64,000 bases of DNA from Dactylis glomerata (GCA_007115705.1 QXEO01000239.1:2812830-2876829), one strand, 5' to 3'. Shown: positions 30,612-41,278, numbered from the stretch's first letter. Notes: generated by a model not told the origin, from the letters alone. Numbers and translations: made by a program.

Positions 30612-33600
30612 GAAAGCGAGCTCATCAGCTTCCTCCGTGAGAATCGGGATATCTTTGCATGGTCTACTTCAGACCTGCAAGGTGTGCCGAGGGAGCTGGC
30701 TGAGCACGCATTGCATGGGAGACCCGAGGCTAAGCCAGTGAAGCAGCCGCTCCGGCGGAATGCCGGCGATAGAAGGAAAGCCATATGGGAGGAAGTGGCC
30801 AGGCTCTTAGCCTCTGGCTTTATCAAGGAAGTACTTCATCCGGATTGGGTGTCTAATCCGGTTTTGGTGGAAAAGAAGAAAGATGAGCCCGTCATAGTGA
30901 AAGTATGGCGGATGTGTGTTGATTACACCAACTTGAACAAGGCATGTCCTAAAGATCCATTCCCGCTGCCTCGGATCGATCAAGTGATTGATTCCACAGC
31001 CGGATGTGAACTGTTATCATTTGTAGACGCCTATTCTGGTTTCCACCAGATCCCCTTGTTTGAGCCAGATCAAATAAAGACATCCTTTATTACCCCGTAC
31101 GGGGCTTATTGCTATCTCACTATGCCGTTCGGTTTAAGAAATGCCGGCGCAACTTACCAAAGGTGTATGCAAAAGTGTTTGCACGATCAGATAGATAAAA
31201 ATGTGCAGGTATATGTCGATGATATCGTCATAAAAACCAAGGAGAGCAAGACTCTCATAGATGATCTCCGGGAAACCTTTGGGAACCTGAGGAGATTCCG
31301 GATGAAGTTGAATCCGGCTAAGTGCACCTTTGGTGTGCCGGCGGGCAAGTTGCTCGGCTTCCTTGTTTCCAGCCGGGGTATTGAGGTGAATCCTGGCAAG
31401 ATCCGTGCCATAGAAAGGATGAAGCCGCCGACAGATTTGAGGGAAGTACAGAAGTTCACTGGGTGCCTCGCATCCCTGAGCCGTTTCATAAGCCGGCTGG
31501 GAGAGAAAGCCCTGCCGTTATATCAGTTGATGAAAAAGTCCGACACATTTGTCTGGACAACGCAAGCAGATGCAGCTTTCAAGGAATTGAAACAGTTGTT
31601 GTCAACAGCGCCGGTATTAGCGTCTCCGATGCCCCGGGAGCCAATGTTGCTCTATATAGCGGCAACCAACCGAGTTGTCAGTGCTGTGGTGGTAGTAGAG
31701 CGAGAGGAAGGAGGCAAAACCGTGCAGCGGCCGGTATATTATCTGAGTGAAGTCCTCTCCACCTCAAAGCAAAACTACCCCCACTATCAGAAGATGACCT
31801 ATGGTGTCTATATGGCGGCCAAGAAGCTCAAGCATTACTTTCAAGAGCATCCAATCCGGGTAGTGGCCGAGGCCCCTATCTCGGAAATTATAGGCAACAA
31901 AGATGCCAGCGGCCGGATAGCAAAATGGGCAATAGAGCTTTCACCATATACACCGCAGTACGATAAGAGGGATACAATCAAGTCCCAGGTCTTGGCTGAT
32001 TTCTTTATTGACTGGGCCGAGATACAGTATGAGCCACCATTGCCAGATGCCAATTATTGGAGGATGCATTTCGATGGGTCCAAGACAATCCATGGCTTGG
32101 GTGCCGGCATAGTTCTCAGTTCACCAAAGAATGACCAGCTGAGATACGTCCTGCAGATTCACTTTGCAGCATCAAATAATGTGGCGGAATATGAGGCACT
32201 TGTGCATGGCCTGAAGGTGTCTAAGGACATAGGAATTCGCCGGATTATGTGCTTCGGTGATTCTGACTTAGTGATTCAGCAGTGTTCCGGCATATGGGAC
32301 GCGCATGATGCTAACATGGCATCATACCGTTTCCTGGTGCAGCAGTTAAGTGGTTACTTTGAAGGTTGTGAGTTCCGGCACGTTCTCCGGGCTCAGAACG
32401 ATGCAGCCGATGCATTGTCCAAGCTGGGATCTTCCCGAGATTCAATCCCACCCGGCATTTCGCTGGAGCATCTGAGGAAGCCATCGATCAAACCCTCGCC
32501 GGAGTCATCCTCCATTTATGTCCCGCCAGGTCCAGACGAAGCAGTTCCAATGGAGATAGATGCCGGAGCCAAGACGGATAACCCGGGGACTGTTTCCTCA
32601 GTCCCGGGGACTGGGCCGGCATATGCTGTTAGTACAGTATTCCGGAGCAAAGCTAAAGGCAAGGGTAAAATGTGCCAAGAGGTTGTGCCGGTATACCCGG
32701 GGACTGCTCCGGCATACCCGGGGACTGATTCTTCAGTCCCGGGGACTTCGCAGCCCATGGAGATCGATTATGTGTCGGTCGAAATGATGGAAATAGATCA
32801 GGCAGTGTTCACTGTCAGGGAAGTGCCCTCATGGGCACGTCCTATCATGAACTTCATGGTGGATGGTCAAGTGTCGGCGGATGAAACAGAGGCCCGCCGG
32901 GTTATAAGGAGATCCAAAGCGTATACCATCATCAACAAAGAAATATACAAGAGAAGTACCACCGGAGTATTGCAGAGATGTGTCGAATCTGCGGAGGGTC
33001 TGGAGATGCTCCGGGAAATTCACCAGGGGGAGTGTGGTCACCATGCTTCGTCCAGGGCATTGGTGGCAAAGGTATTCCGGCATGGCTTTTATTGGCCAAC
33101 GGCACTGCAAGAGGCAGAAAGCTTGGTCCGGAAATGTAATGGGTGTCAAAGATATGCCCACCAGATTCATCAGCCGGCATCTGCCCTGAAAACTATCCCA
33201 ATAACCTGGCCCTTTGCTGTTTGGGGCCTGGATATGGTCGGGGCTTTTAAGCCGGCCAGAGGGAAAATGACCCATATCCTGGTCATGGTGGACAAGTTCA
33301 CCAAGTGGATTGAAGTGAAGCCCATAAGCAAGTGTGATGGTCACACAGCAGTGAAATTCTTAAAGGATATAATCCTGAGATATGGTGTTCCTCATAGCAT
33401 CATCACTGACAATGGGTCAAACTTTGCCCAAGGGCCATTTGCCAGATTTTGTGAGGAGGTGGGAATCCGGCTGGACGTTGCGTCGGTCGCCCACCCTTGT
33501 GCCAATGGCCAAGTAGAGAGATCGAATGGGCTAGTATTATCCGGCATAAAACCCCGGCTGATAGAGCCCCTGGAGAAAACTCCGGGGTGTTGGCTAGATG

Positions 33601-34097
33601 AGCTGCCATCAGTGCTGTGGAGTTTAAGAACAACTCCGAATAGATCAACAGGATACACACCATTTTTCCTGGTGTATGGAGCAGAAGCTGTGCTTCCAAC
33701 AGATGTAATACATGATGCACCAAGAATAGTGCTATATACTGAGGAAGAGGCTAAAGAAGCCAGAGAAAATGATGTTGATCTGCTAGAGGAAGCAAGGGAA
33801 ATAACTCTGTCAAGAACAGCAGTATATCAGCAGAACCTCAGACGCTATCATGCGCAGAAGGTAAATCCAAGGAGATTTCAAGAGGGAGATCTAGTACTCC
33901 GGCTAAAGCAAGGAACAGAAGGCCGGCATAAGTTAACTCCTCCATGGGAGGGGCCATTCATTGTGAGCAGAGCTCTGCACAATGATGCCTATTATCTTAT
34001 AGATGCGCAGGACCCCAAGAAGAATAAGGTGGACAGGTCCGGAGAAGAAACCAAGAGGCCATGGAACATAGCTCTACTGCGACCCTTTTACTCCTGA
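30612..34097 (+). CDS. pol: Element D pol: RT, RNase H, archaeal-type RNase H, integrase
   Basis: Same frame as gag and open from the codon after TAG. The conserved ESELISFLRENRDIFAW leader comes before the first ATG (30684), so translation probably came through the upstream codon. Reverse transcriptase has YVDD at 31212-31223. The first RNase H is degenerate at its first aspartate (YIAATNRV), as usual in this lineage. The second, archaeal-type RNase H starts HFDGSK (Asp 32073) and has NNVAEYEAL. A linker with VPGT and YPGT repeats follows. Integrase has its HHCC finger at 33021-33146 and D (33231), D (33408), E (33516). All key residues are present. Confidence 0.9.
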   Translation, partial: ESELISFLRENRDIFAWSTSDLQGVPRELAEHALHGRPEAKPVKQPLRRNAGDRRKAIWEEVARLLASGFIKEVLHPDWVSNPVLVEKKKDEPVIVKVWRMCVDYTNLNKACPKDPFPLPRIDQVIDSTAGCELLSFVDAYSGFHQIPLFEPDQIKTSFITPYGAYCYLTMPFGLRNAGATYQRCMQKCLHDQIDKNVQVYVDDIVIKTKESKTLIDDLRETFGNLRRFRMKLNPAKCTFGVPAGKLLGFLVSSRGIEVNPGKIRAIERMKPPTDLREVQKFTGCLASLSRFISRLGEKALPLYQLMKKSDTFVWTTQADAAFKELKQLLSTAPVLASPMPREPMLLYIAATNRVVSAVVVVEREEGGKTVQRPVYYLSEVLSTSKQNYPHYQKMTYGVYMAAKKLKHYFQEHPIRVVAEAPISEIIGNKDASGRIAKWAIELSPYTPQYDKRDTIKSQVLADFFIDWAEIQYEPPLPDANYWRMHFDGSKTIHGLGAGIVLSSPKNDQLRYVLQIHFAASNNVAEYEALVHGLKVSKDIGIRRIMCFGDSDLVIQQCSGIWDAHDANMASYRFLVQQLSGYFEGCEFRHVLRAQNDAADALSKLGSSRDSIPPGISLEHLRKPSIKPSPESSSIYVPPGPDEAVPMEIDAGAKTDNPGTVSSVPGTGPAYAVSTVFRSKAKGKGKMCQEVVPVYPGTAPAYPGTDSSVPGTSQPMEIDYVSVEMMEIDQAVFTVREVPSWARPIMNFMVDGQVSADETEARRVIRRSKAYTIINKEIYKRSTTGVLQRCVESAEGLEMLREIHQGECGHHASSRALVAKVFRHGFYWPTALQEAESLVRKCNGCQRYAHQIHQPASALKTIPITWPFAVWGLDMVGAFKPARGKMTHILVMVDKFTKWIEVKPISKCDGHTAVKFLKDIILRYGVPHSIITDNGSNFAQGPFARFCEEVGIRLDVASVAHPCANGQVERSNGLVLSGIKPRLIEPLEKTPGCWLDELPSVLWSLRTTPNRSTGYTPFFLVYGAEAVLPTDVIHDAPRIVLYTEEEAKEARENDVDLLEEAREITLSRTAVYQQNLRRYHAQKVNPRRFQEGDLVLRLKQGTEGRHKLTPPWEGPFIVSRALHNDAYYLIDAQDPKKNKVDRSGEETKRPWNIALLRPFYS

Positions 34098-34748
34098 GCA
34101 ACACAATGTATGTATTTCCATATTTTCCTTTGTATGCCGGCGTGTTGTGTCGGCACAAGACTAATGAAGGAAGTGTCGGCATCCCGAAAAGAGCGGGCAC
34201 TGCCTCCGAGATATGCTGTTGTTTATCTACAGTTTTTTGTTATATGCCGGCTGGCTTTATTTGAATGTTTCCTATGTCGGCCTAGTAATGTGTCGGCACC
34301 AAAGGCCACTCTTCGACTCAGCTGCTGTCCGAAACCCGGCTTCATGGCTAGCAAGAGTAGATGCCGAAGATTGTCTACACATGGAAAACGGCTAAGGAAA
34401 TGTAAAGCAAGCGAACCGACATTTTCCTTAAAGTTAAAGTTAAAATTGGAAGTGTCGGATGATTTGAAGTCTAAGTTTCAAAGTTTAAGTACTGTATGTT
34501 TAACAAAGCAACCTTGAGACTCATAAGTCAAAAGCCCAAAGAGGTAGACAAGTAGCCAAGGTTGTGAAGTTGAGGAAACAGGAAAACAAACTCGGTGACT
34601 TAGCCAAAAGATGATCCGGCATTAATAACAAGCAAACCGAGATAAAACTTGTTCAGGTAGCAAACCAAAGGAAATTAAAACGTGTATATTACATCTGCAC
34701 CCGGCATACCGGGGATCTGATAAAACTTAAAGTTTTTATGCTCCAAAG
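34098..34748. mobile_element. Element D gap between converging pol and antisense gene
   Basis: No gene. It separates the pol stop (34097) from the antisense gene stop (34749), so both transcripts should end here, tail to tail. It has several TGTCGG and GCCGGC motifs in its first half and is A-rich in the second. No clear poly(A) signal could be chosen. Confidence 0.5.
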
Positions 34749-37700
34749 TCAAGGAGCAGTGGCAGGCGCAGGGCCAGCAGGTGGAGCAGTAGCAGTGGAA
34801 GTGCCGGCCTCAGGTGTGCCGGACCCAGCAGAGGGAATGGAGCCATCACCTCCGCCCGGGGCAGATGCCTGTTCCGGAGCTTCAGTGTCGGCTTCCTCAG
34901 CTTCATCTTCATCTTGGCTAGAGTCGGAACCCTCAGCAGCGGCAGATGTCCCGGCACCGTCATTCTTCTCCGGCTCGCGGATGTCCCGGACGAATTTGTC
35001 GGTGTCGGCATAGTCCACATAGCTGTGGGCCAACTCCTTGCGGCGACGGATATGATCCGGATCCGTGGTCCAGATGGATCCTTCGCGCACGGTGCGCAAA
35101 GTCTCCAAGTCTGCCTTTTCGTACCAAGACAAGAAGTAGCTGAGGGCTTCGTCAGCTCCAACCCTCGCGCCGGAATCTCGCCACTCCTGGAGGCGAACCT
35201 TGGCAAGCTGCAGGTCGTTGCCGAGGTCAACCGGGTCAGTGGGAGTCCTTTGTCCCGGCCAGAGGGCAGAGAATGCCTCCTGGGCGCCGTAGAAGAGCTC
35301 TTCAGTGTAAAGGGTCATGGCCTCCTTCCGGGACTGCAGGGCCAGCAGTTGCTCCGACATGTCCCAGCTGGGCGAGTCAACCGGAACACCCCGGTTTTCT
35401 CGGTCCAACTGCAGAGCCCTCTCAACGTCAGCGACGGAAGCGGGAAACATGCCTGCAGAATAGAAACAATGTTAGCAGAAGGAAAATATGTCGGCATAGA
35501 TGCTATGCCGAAAAAGATTACACTATGTCGGAAAGGATAAAAGGGGAAAGGATTTGAAGCTTACGGGCAAGGTCGGCATTAAGCTGTGAAACTGTAACCT
35601 CCCATTTGGTGGCCTGCTCCTTCAGGCTATCCAGTTCAGCGTGGGCAGTGGAGGCATCAGTCTCGGATTCAACGAGCAAGTCCTGGGTGTTCTTCAGTTG
35701 GCCCTCCCTTTGCTCCTTCTCCTCCAAGAGCTCGGCAATCCGGCCCTTGAGCTGCTCAACCTCGGCCTTGTGACCGGTATCCCGGTCGTCCAGTAGCTTG
35801 GCCACATCCACCGAGGACACACAATCCTGGTGGCGTGCCTCCAGTGCAGCCTTCTCATCTGCAAAGATTTCAAGTTAAAAGGATTTGAAGAGAGAAAACA
35901 GTGACAAAGAGTACAGGATTTGAAGTACAAAGAAGTCATCCGGGTAACAGCAGGATCCGGCATACCAGTAAGCTCTTTCACCCTCGTAAGAAGCGCGGCG
36001 GCTTGTTTTTCAGTGCCAGCTGCAGAATGTCGGCACAAGGTTATGTGTCGGCAAGAAGAAGCATTGCAAAAAAAAAAGAGATGAAAGATATCCGGCATAT
36101 AGCAGTATGTCGGCAAAAGGTTACCTTTCTTGGACACCTCCAGCTGAAGCTTGCTGTGTGCGTCGGAAAGCTTCCGATGTTCGCACACCAAGTTATGGAA
36201 CATGTCCGCCCGGGTGTTGTTCATGAGCTGCAAAAATGCCGGGATTTGAAGTGTTAGCAGAGAAATTTGACATGATAAGTAGAGTGAAAATTTTATCAAG
36301 TGATCATTCTTTTGAAGACCCGGCATAGGTGCTGCGCACCTATCCCGGCCCTCGGTGACTAGGATTTGAAGCTCGAATCGAGCTTATATTCCAGTCAAGA
36401 GGATTTGAAAGATAATAGAAATGTGAAATTGTTGAAGACCCGGCATAGGTGCTGCGCACCTATCCCGGCCCTCGGTGACTAGGATTTGAAGCTCGAATCG
36501 AGCTTATATTCCGGTCAAGAGGATTTGAAAGATAATAGAAATGTGAAATTGTTGAAGACCCGGCATAGGTGCTGCGCACCTATCCCGGCCCTCGGTGACT
36601 AGGATTTGAAGCTCGGATCGAGCTCATATGTCGGCAGTTAATTCAAAAGAAGATAGCTAAAGGACTATGAGAAAATCCCGGATGTCCATATCCCGGACAG
36701 CCGACATTTTCGGGGACTGGGGATATGTGTGTAAATGTAAAGGAATTACGTTGGTGGCATCGGCCAGCTTGTGAAGTCTTTGCTGGATGCTGAGGAGCTC
36801 GCTGGCGATCGGTATGGGCTTCGCTGCCAGGAAGTCGCTTGGGTCGCCGCTGGTCTTGGCTTCGGCCAGCTTCTTGCTCCTTGAGTCTGCAGTGTCCATC
36901 TGGCTGGCGTCGTTCCACTTGATGCACTGCTCCTTAAGCGAGCCGAGGCTCTGATCGCTTTTCGTCGCAAGAGGGACGAGGCCCTCAAGTTCTGGGGTGT
37001 CGTAGAAGCTTTTCCGGTACCCCGGCCGGGTTGCTGCCCTGCCAAGATGCAGGGACAGAGCAGAGCTGGTCCGGGACTTGGCCGGCTCAATCTTCAAGGT
37101 GCCGGTCTTGGCCGGGGCAGTGGACTCGGCCGGTGCAGTGGTCTTGGCCAGGGCAGTGGACTTGGCCGGTGCTGGAGTCTCGGGTGCAGGCTGTTCCGGC
37201 GCGGCCGGTGCATCTGGGCCAGCGGGAGCAGGATCCGGAGAAGTCCGGACTTCCGGCACTAAAGGGCCTTTGCCCTTGATGTCTGTGCCGGCGCTCTTGT
37301 CGCTTGCACCGGCGTCTTCAGTTGTGCCGGCGTCGCCGGTGGGCGCGCCGGAGTCTGGTGCTTCTTGATGGGCTCCTGTGTCCATGTGGACATCAGGAGC
37401 CGAGGTTTCCTGTTGAGCCCCCGAGTCCATGTGGACGTCGGGGGCAGAGGTATCTTGTGCCGGCGAAGGGACGTCCTTCGCCGGGGAGGTGGTCTTCTCG
37501 GGCGCAGGCGAAGATGCCGGCGCCGGGGAGGTCGTGTGGCTAGCAGAGGGAATATCCGAGGTAGCAGGGGCAGCGGGCTTGGTAGCCTGCGGGTCGCCGC
37601 TCAAGCCAGAAGCTTGTTCCGGCTCAAGAGGAGCACTGAAAGAGAGAAAACACCAAGTCAGTAATACAAACAAGAGATATGTCGGAGGAAATGCAAAGAA

Positions 37701-39285
37701 AAGGAAATTTACCCCGAGGCAACAGGCCTCTGTTTCTTCTGTTTGGGCACACCGACCTTCTGTCTTTTCGACCTCTGAGGTATGTCGGACGGGGGCTTCA
37801 CACCTCGCTTCCGGCCGGCACGTCCGCCGGTGGAAGGAGGTCCCTGGTTCAGAGGGGCTGCGTCGATGACAATATCGTCCGGGATAGCTGAGGACGGCAT
37901 TGGAAACGCGTGAGCAATAGGTGTTTCGGGAAAGGCGTACGCAAGTGGCATCGGGTCATGGTACATCAGGACTTCCTCGTCAGAATCTATCTCACTCCGG
38001 TCTTGAGTGTAATGCCGGGAGGAAGAGCCCTTACCCATGGCAGCTGCAGCCCGGGTGTTCCTGGGAAGCTTATCCCAATGATCCGGATCTTCAACATCTG
38101 CAACGGTGCGGTCCGCCGCGATCTTGATCCGGGAGTTCTCCATGGTTTGGAAGCTGAACTTCTGTATAAACAGCAAAGTCAAATATTCAGACAAGGAAAT
38201 ATGCCGGTGGAAGAGGTATGCCGGATCAATATGATATGTGTCGGCAGATAGACATATGTCGGCCTAAGTATCTATGTCCCGGACATGGACTTTATGTGTC
38301 GGAAAAGATGGTTTACCGTTGGGGCCGGCCTATCCCGGCTGTATGGTTCCAGCCCCCAGGCAAAAGTGGCCTGGGAGGTCTTGCAGACATCTTTTATCCG
38401 GCGCAGAATGTCGTCCGGAGTCAGCTCATGTGTGGAGTGCCGGGTGGGGTCCATTGGCCCGCTCATCTGGCATATCTTGTGCGACCGGCGCTGCAGAGGG
38501 GAGACGCGCCGGCTGATGAAGCATGCCACGAGATCGTTAGGAGTAAGGCCGGCATCCCGGAGCTCGCCCTTAACCCGGTGAAGTGCATTCACCGGCATCA
38601 CCGAATTCTTCGGGTTGTAGGTCCAGTTAGTCATGGCCAAGGGTGGCTCGTCCACAAATGGCGGCAGGTTGATGAGATCCTCGTCGGTGGTGTTCTTGAC
38701 GTAGAAGAAGCTCTTCTGCCACTTCTTGCAAGACTCCAGGAGCTCCACCTTGGGGAAGTCCGAGCCCTTCCGGGACATGATGGTGGCCGCGCCGCAGAGG
38801 GTCATGGGGCGGTCCTTCTTTTCCTGGGCCGTCTCCGGCGGGTCGTCCTTGCTCCGGGGCGGCTCTTGGATGACTTGCTTCCGCAGCTGGAAGTACTTCG
38901 CCCAGCCTTGAGTAATGGCCTCTATGCCGGCATAGCCCTCGCAAAAGGCAGCGAAGGCGGAGAGGCTCATCACGGCGTTGGCCGGGATATGATGAGGTTG
39001 AAGCTCGTAAGTGTTGAGGAAGTCCCGGAAGAAGTCCGACACCGGCAGACCGAAGCCCCGCTCGAAGTGGGCGATGAAGACGACGTGTTCGCCGGGTTCA
39101 GGTGCCGGCACAACTTCTCCTACTGGCAGCCGGCATGCTACCCCCTCCGGGACTCTCCTGGTGGAGGTGACCCAGGATATCTCGGCCGGAGTAACCTCCG
39201 ACCCCTCCCAGCCGGAGCGTCCTTGAGCTCTGGCCGAGGTATCTTCCTCAGAGGCCGAGGTAGTCGTCATGCTTGATGATGCCAT
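34749..39285 (-). CDS. Element D antisense gene, seven coding exons, 1,152 codons
   Basis: Exons on the minus strand: 39285-38317, 38161-37713, 37635-36750, 36227-36125, 36019-35966, 35858-35565 and 35452-34749. All introns are GT-AG (155, 77, 522, 105, 107 and 112 bp) and every join keeps phase with no stop, giving 3,459 nt with the TGA. Exon 1 holds the family core (FERGFGLPVSDFFRDFL, FISRRVSPLQRR, SGPMDPTR), which resembles Pfam PF04195 from memory. Exon 2 has a basic, nuclear-signal-like GRAGRKRG..RSKRQK. Exon 3 is A, P, T-rich. Exons 4-6 form a coiled coil (EVEQLKGRIAELLEEKEQ). Exon 7 ends acidic, then A/P-rich. Extra ORFs of this kind are known in Tat elements; biochemical role unknown. 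Exon borders are predicted by eye. Confidence 0.75.
36313..36627. repeat. 120-bp tandem repeat inside an intron of the antisense gene
   Basis: Period exactly 120 bp: copies at 36313-36432 and 36433-36552 and a partial copy at 36553-36627. They are almost identical, differing mainly at AGTC/GGTC. Each contains palindromes ATAGGTGCTGCGCACCTAT and AGCTCGAATCGAGCT. It lies in the 522-bp third coding intron, between pol and the 3' LTR, where Tat elements are known to carry tandem repeats. Confidence 0.85.
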
Positions 39286-39334
39286 CTTTGTGGCCGGGAT
39301 AAGGCGTGAGAGCCGGAGTCCCGTGATGTTGTTT

Positions 39335-39607
39335 CTGTCAAGGCCGGAGAAAAGAGGGAGGTTAGTCTCTCCGGCATACCGCCCTCACCAATGTTAGCAG
39401 AGATAAAAGGATCTACCGAGGCAGTTAAATTAGGAAACAAATAAGGATAAAAACTCCTAAGGATGAACACCTGCGAGCTTTGCCTAGCAATGCTAATCGA
39501 ATCCGAAGAGTAACAAGCAGAGGAACTGAAGCGGATCTATGCAAGCGTGGCTACCAATGAGAAGCAATGAAGAAGCGTGAAGGAGGAAGAACAGAGGAAG
39601 GTCTCAC
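39335..39607 (-). other. Predicted 5'-UTR intron of the element D antisense gene
   Basis: The minus strand shows CCG/GTGAGA at 39607 as donor and a pyrimidine-rich tract ending TTGACAG at 39337-39335 as acceptor, 50 bp before the ATG. Upstream exon sequence (~39850-39608) is GC-rich, leader-like and CCGCC-repetitive. Confidence 0.5.
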
Positions 39608-39872
39608 CGGAGCTTGGCCGGCGACGATGGAGCGGCGGCGAGCGCGCAGGAAGATCCAATCTCCCTGCAAGGCTGCGGGGAGAAGAGGCGGCGGTGGCGT
39701 CGTCGACGATGAAGCCGGACGTCGGCAAGCGGAGGCGCCGGCGTGCAGGTGGACGACGGCGGCAGCTTCCTTCTCGGTTTCTTGGTCCGGCGGCGAAGCG
39801 CAAGGGGCAAAGGAGCAGAGGAGGAAGACGATGGTGGTGGGGGGTAAAAAGATGAGTTTACCCCCGCCGCCC

Positions 39873-39880
39873 TACTTATA
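39873..39880 (-). promoter_or_regulatory. TATA-like box of the element D antisense gene
   Basis: The minus strand reads TATAAGTA within CCTATAAGTAGG, followed by a GC-rich leader, about 590 bp before the ATG. Upstream lie CACGTGG-like and CCACGACCC repeats. The position suits a polymerase II promoter independent of the LTR. Confidence 0.45.
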
Positions 39881-40329
39881 GGTCTGCAGGCAAGGGTCGT
39901 GGGGGTCGTGGGAGTGTTCCACTCCCCCGACCGTTTCTGCGGCGAGGCGCCACGTGGCGGCACGGAGTGGGGCGGCGGTTCCAGTAACCGAGCCATGATG
40001 GTGAGAAGTAACTGCTGCACTGTGAACCGTCACATCGTGGGTGACTGTTCGAGGAGGCAGGGCAGTTACAAGTTTCGATGCAAAGCTGTCGGACATGGCT
40101 TCTCGAGGAAGGCTCGTTTATATGCCGGATTAGTTGCCCGATGCATATGTTCCGCCCGGAATACCCTCGGGACCGGCCGGAATAAGTTTTGGAACAGGAA
40201 CAGAGGCCGGGATATGTGCAGATGTGCCGGCATGTAATCTGATCGCCGGGACATATGGAAGAAAGGTTTGTTGAACCTGTCAAGGCTCCACAGTTATGAC
40301 TGGGGAACCTCGGCAGCTTCGGGGACTAG
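39881..40329 (+). mobile_element. Element D region between antisense promoter and 3' LTR
   Basis: No sense ORF of note. It contains upstream DNA for the antisense promoter and ends with the polypurine-type tract CAGCTTCGGGGACTAG directly before the 3' LTR at 40330. Confidence 0.55.
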
Positions 40330-41273
40330 TGTCGGGGGGATGACCCCCGGTAGGGTCAAGAGACTAGAAAGACTCAAGGTCTATGATTGACTTATGCCGG
40401 GTTATCACGGAAAGGGCCTAGCCGGAATATAGGAGCATCGGCCAGGCCGGCATATATGTATATCCCGGCTGGTGTCTGGATATGCCGGTATAGCCGGAAT
40501 ACTGATATATGTGTGCCGGCATATACTCAGATATGCCGGCCTAACCATCTTGTGTGTTGTGCAGGAGCAGGGGAGGCCGGATTACCCGACCCTCGTAGGT
40601 CGTTGGTCCGGCATATATGTCCTGGGTATGGCCAACGGTCATATCCGGGATACTTAAGTCAACCAAGGTGTCATTTCCCTACAATCAAGGAAGAAAACAT
40701 CCAAGCATGGTAGCAGAGTAAGATGGCAGGGTGCACAGTGGAGGTTACCTACCCTCACTGTGCACAAGTACAAGCTTACCTCAGAATGGTAAGGCCACAG
40801 TTCAAGAGGTACAAGGTACAGGGATATGGCGTCCCATCGAGAGCAATCAGGGAGGAAGTCAAGGGTCTCTGCCATCGCCACCAGCTCCTGTTTGGAGTGT
40901 AGCCCTTGTCTTGTGGTCTTGTATGACCGTTGTAACCCTGGCCACCACTATATAAGGAGGCATAGGGAGCCCTGGTAAAGGGTTGGCCGTTGGACGTTGG
41001 TTGATCTCTCCTTACTCTCTCACTTCATAGTTCATCTTCCTTCTCTAGCAGAGAGCTTGGAAGCACCATTGTTGTGTACTACATCGATCCATATATACAA
41101 TCAGTAGAGCAGGAGTAGGGGTGTTATCTCCTTACGAGAGCCCCGAACCTGGGTAGATCAGTGTCTCTTTCTGTCGTGCTTTTTAGTGCGTTCCCCTCTC
41201 CCGAATCCTCCAGCATCTAGTTCGGCCCCCATTTAAGCCATCCTATGGCATATGTTGTTTCACCACGACGACA
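40330..41273 (+). repeat. Element D 3' LTR (944 bp)
   Basis: Identical to the 5' LTR except one base seen by eye (CCGGCCTAACC here, CCGGCTTAACC in the 5' LTR near 26320). GCTAG follows at 41274. Confidence 0.9.
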
Positions 41274-41278
41274 GCTAG

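Larger units (their letters stand above)
26109..41273 (+). mobile_element. Element D: full-length, very young Tat-lineage Ty3 retrotransposon
   Basis: 15,165 bp with 944-bp LTRs (26109-27052 and 40330-41273) that differ at one base by eye, and exact GCTAG target-site duplications. Order: LTR, primer binding site, gag-protease, pol with two RNase H domains, a long region with a spliced antisense gene, polypurine tract, LTR. The second RNase H (aRNH) and the antisense ORF are Tat-lineage features. It inserted into element C in opposite orientation. All sense ORFs are open except one TAG between gag and pol. CCGG, and especially CCGGCAT, is strikingly frequent throughout. Confidence 0.95.

Noticed and set aside
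38218..39276. 352-codon plus-strand ORF over the antisense gene exon 1
   Set aside because: Mirror frame of exon 1. The minus strand has the family motifs, splice sites and matching homologue in element C.
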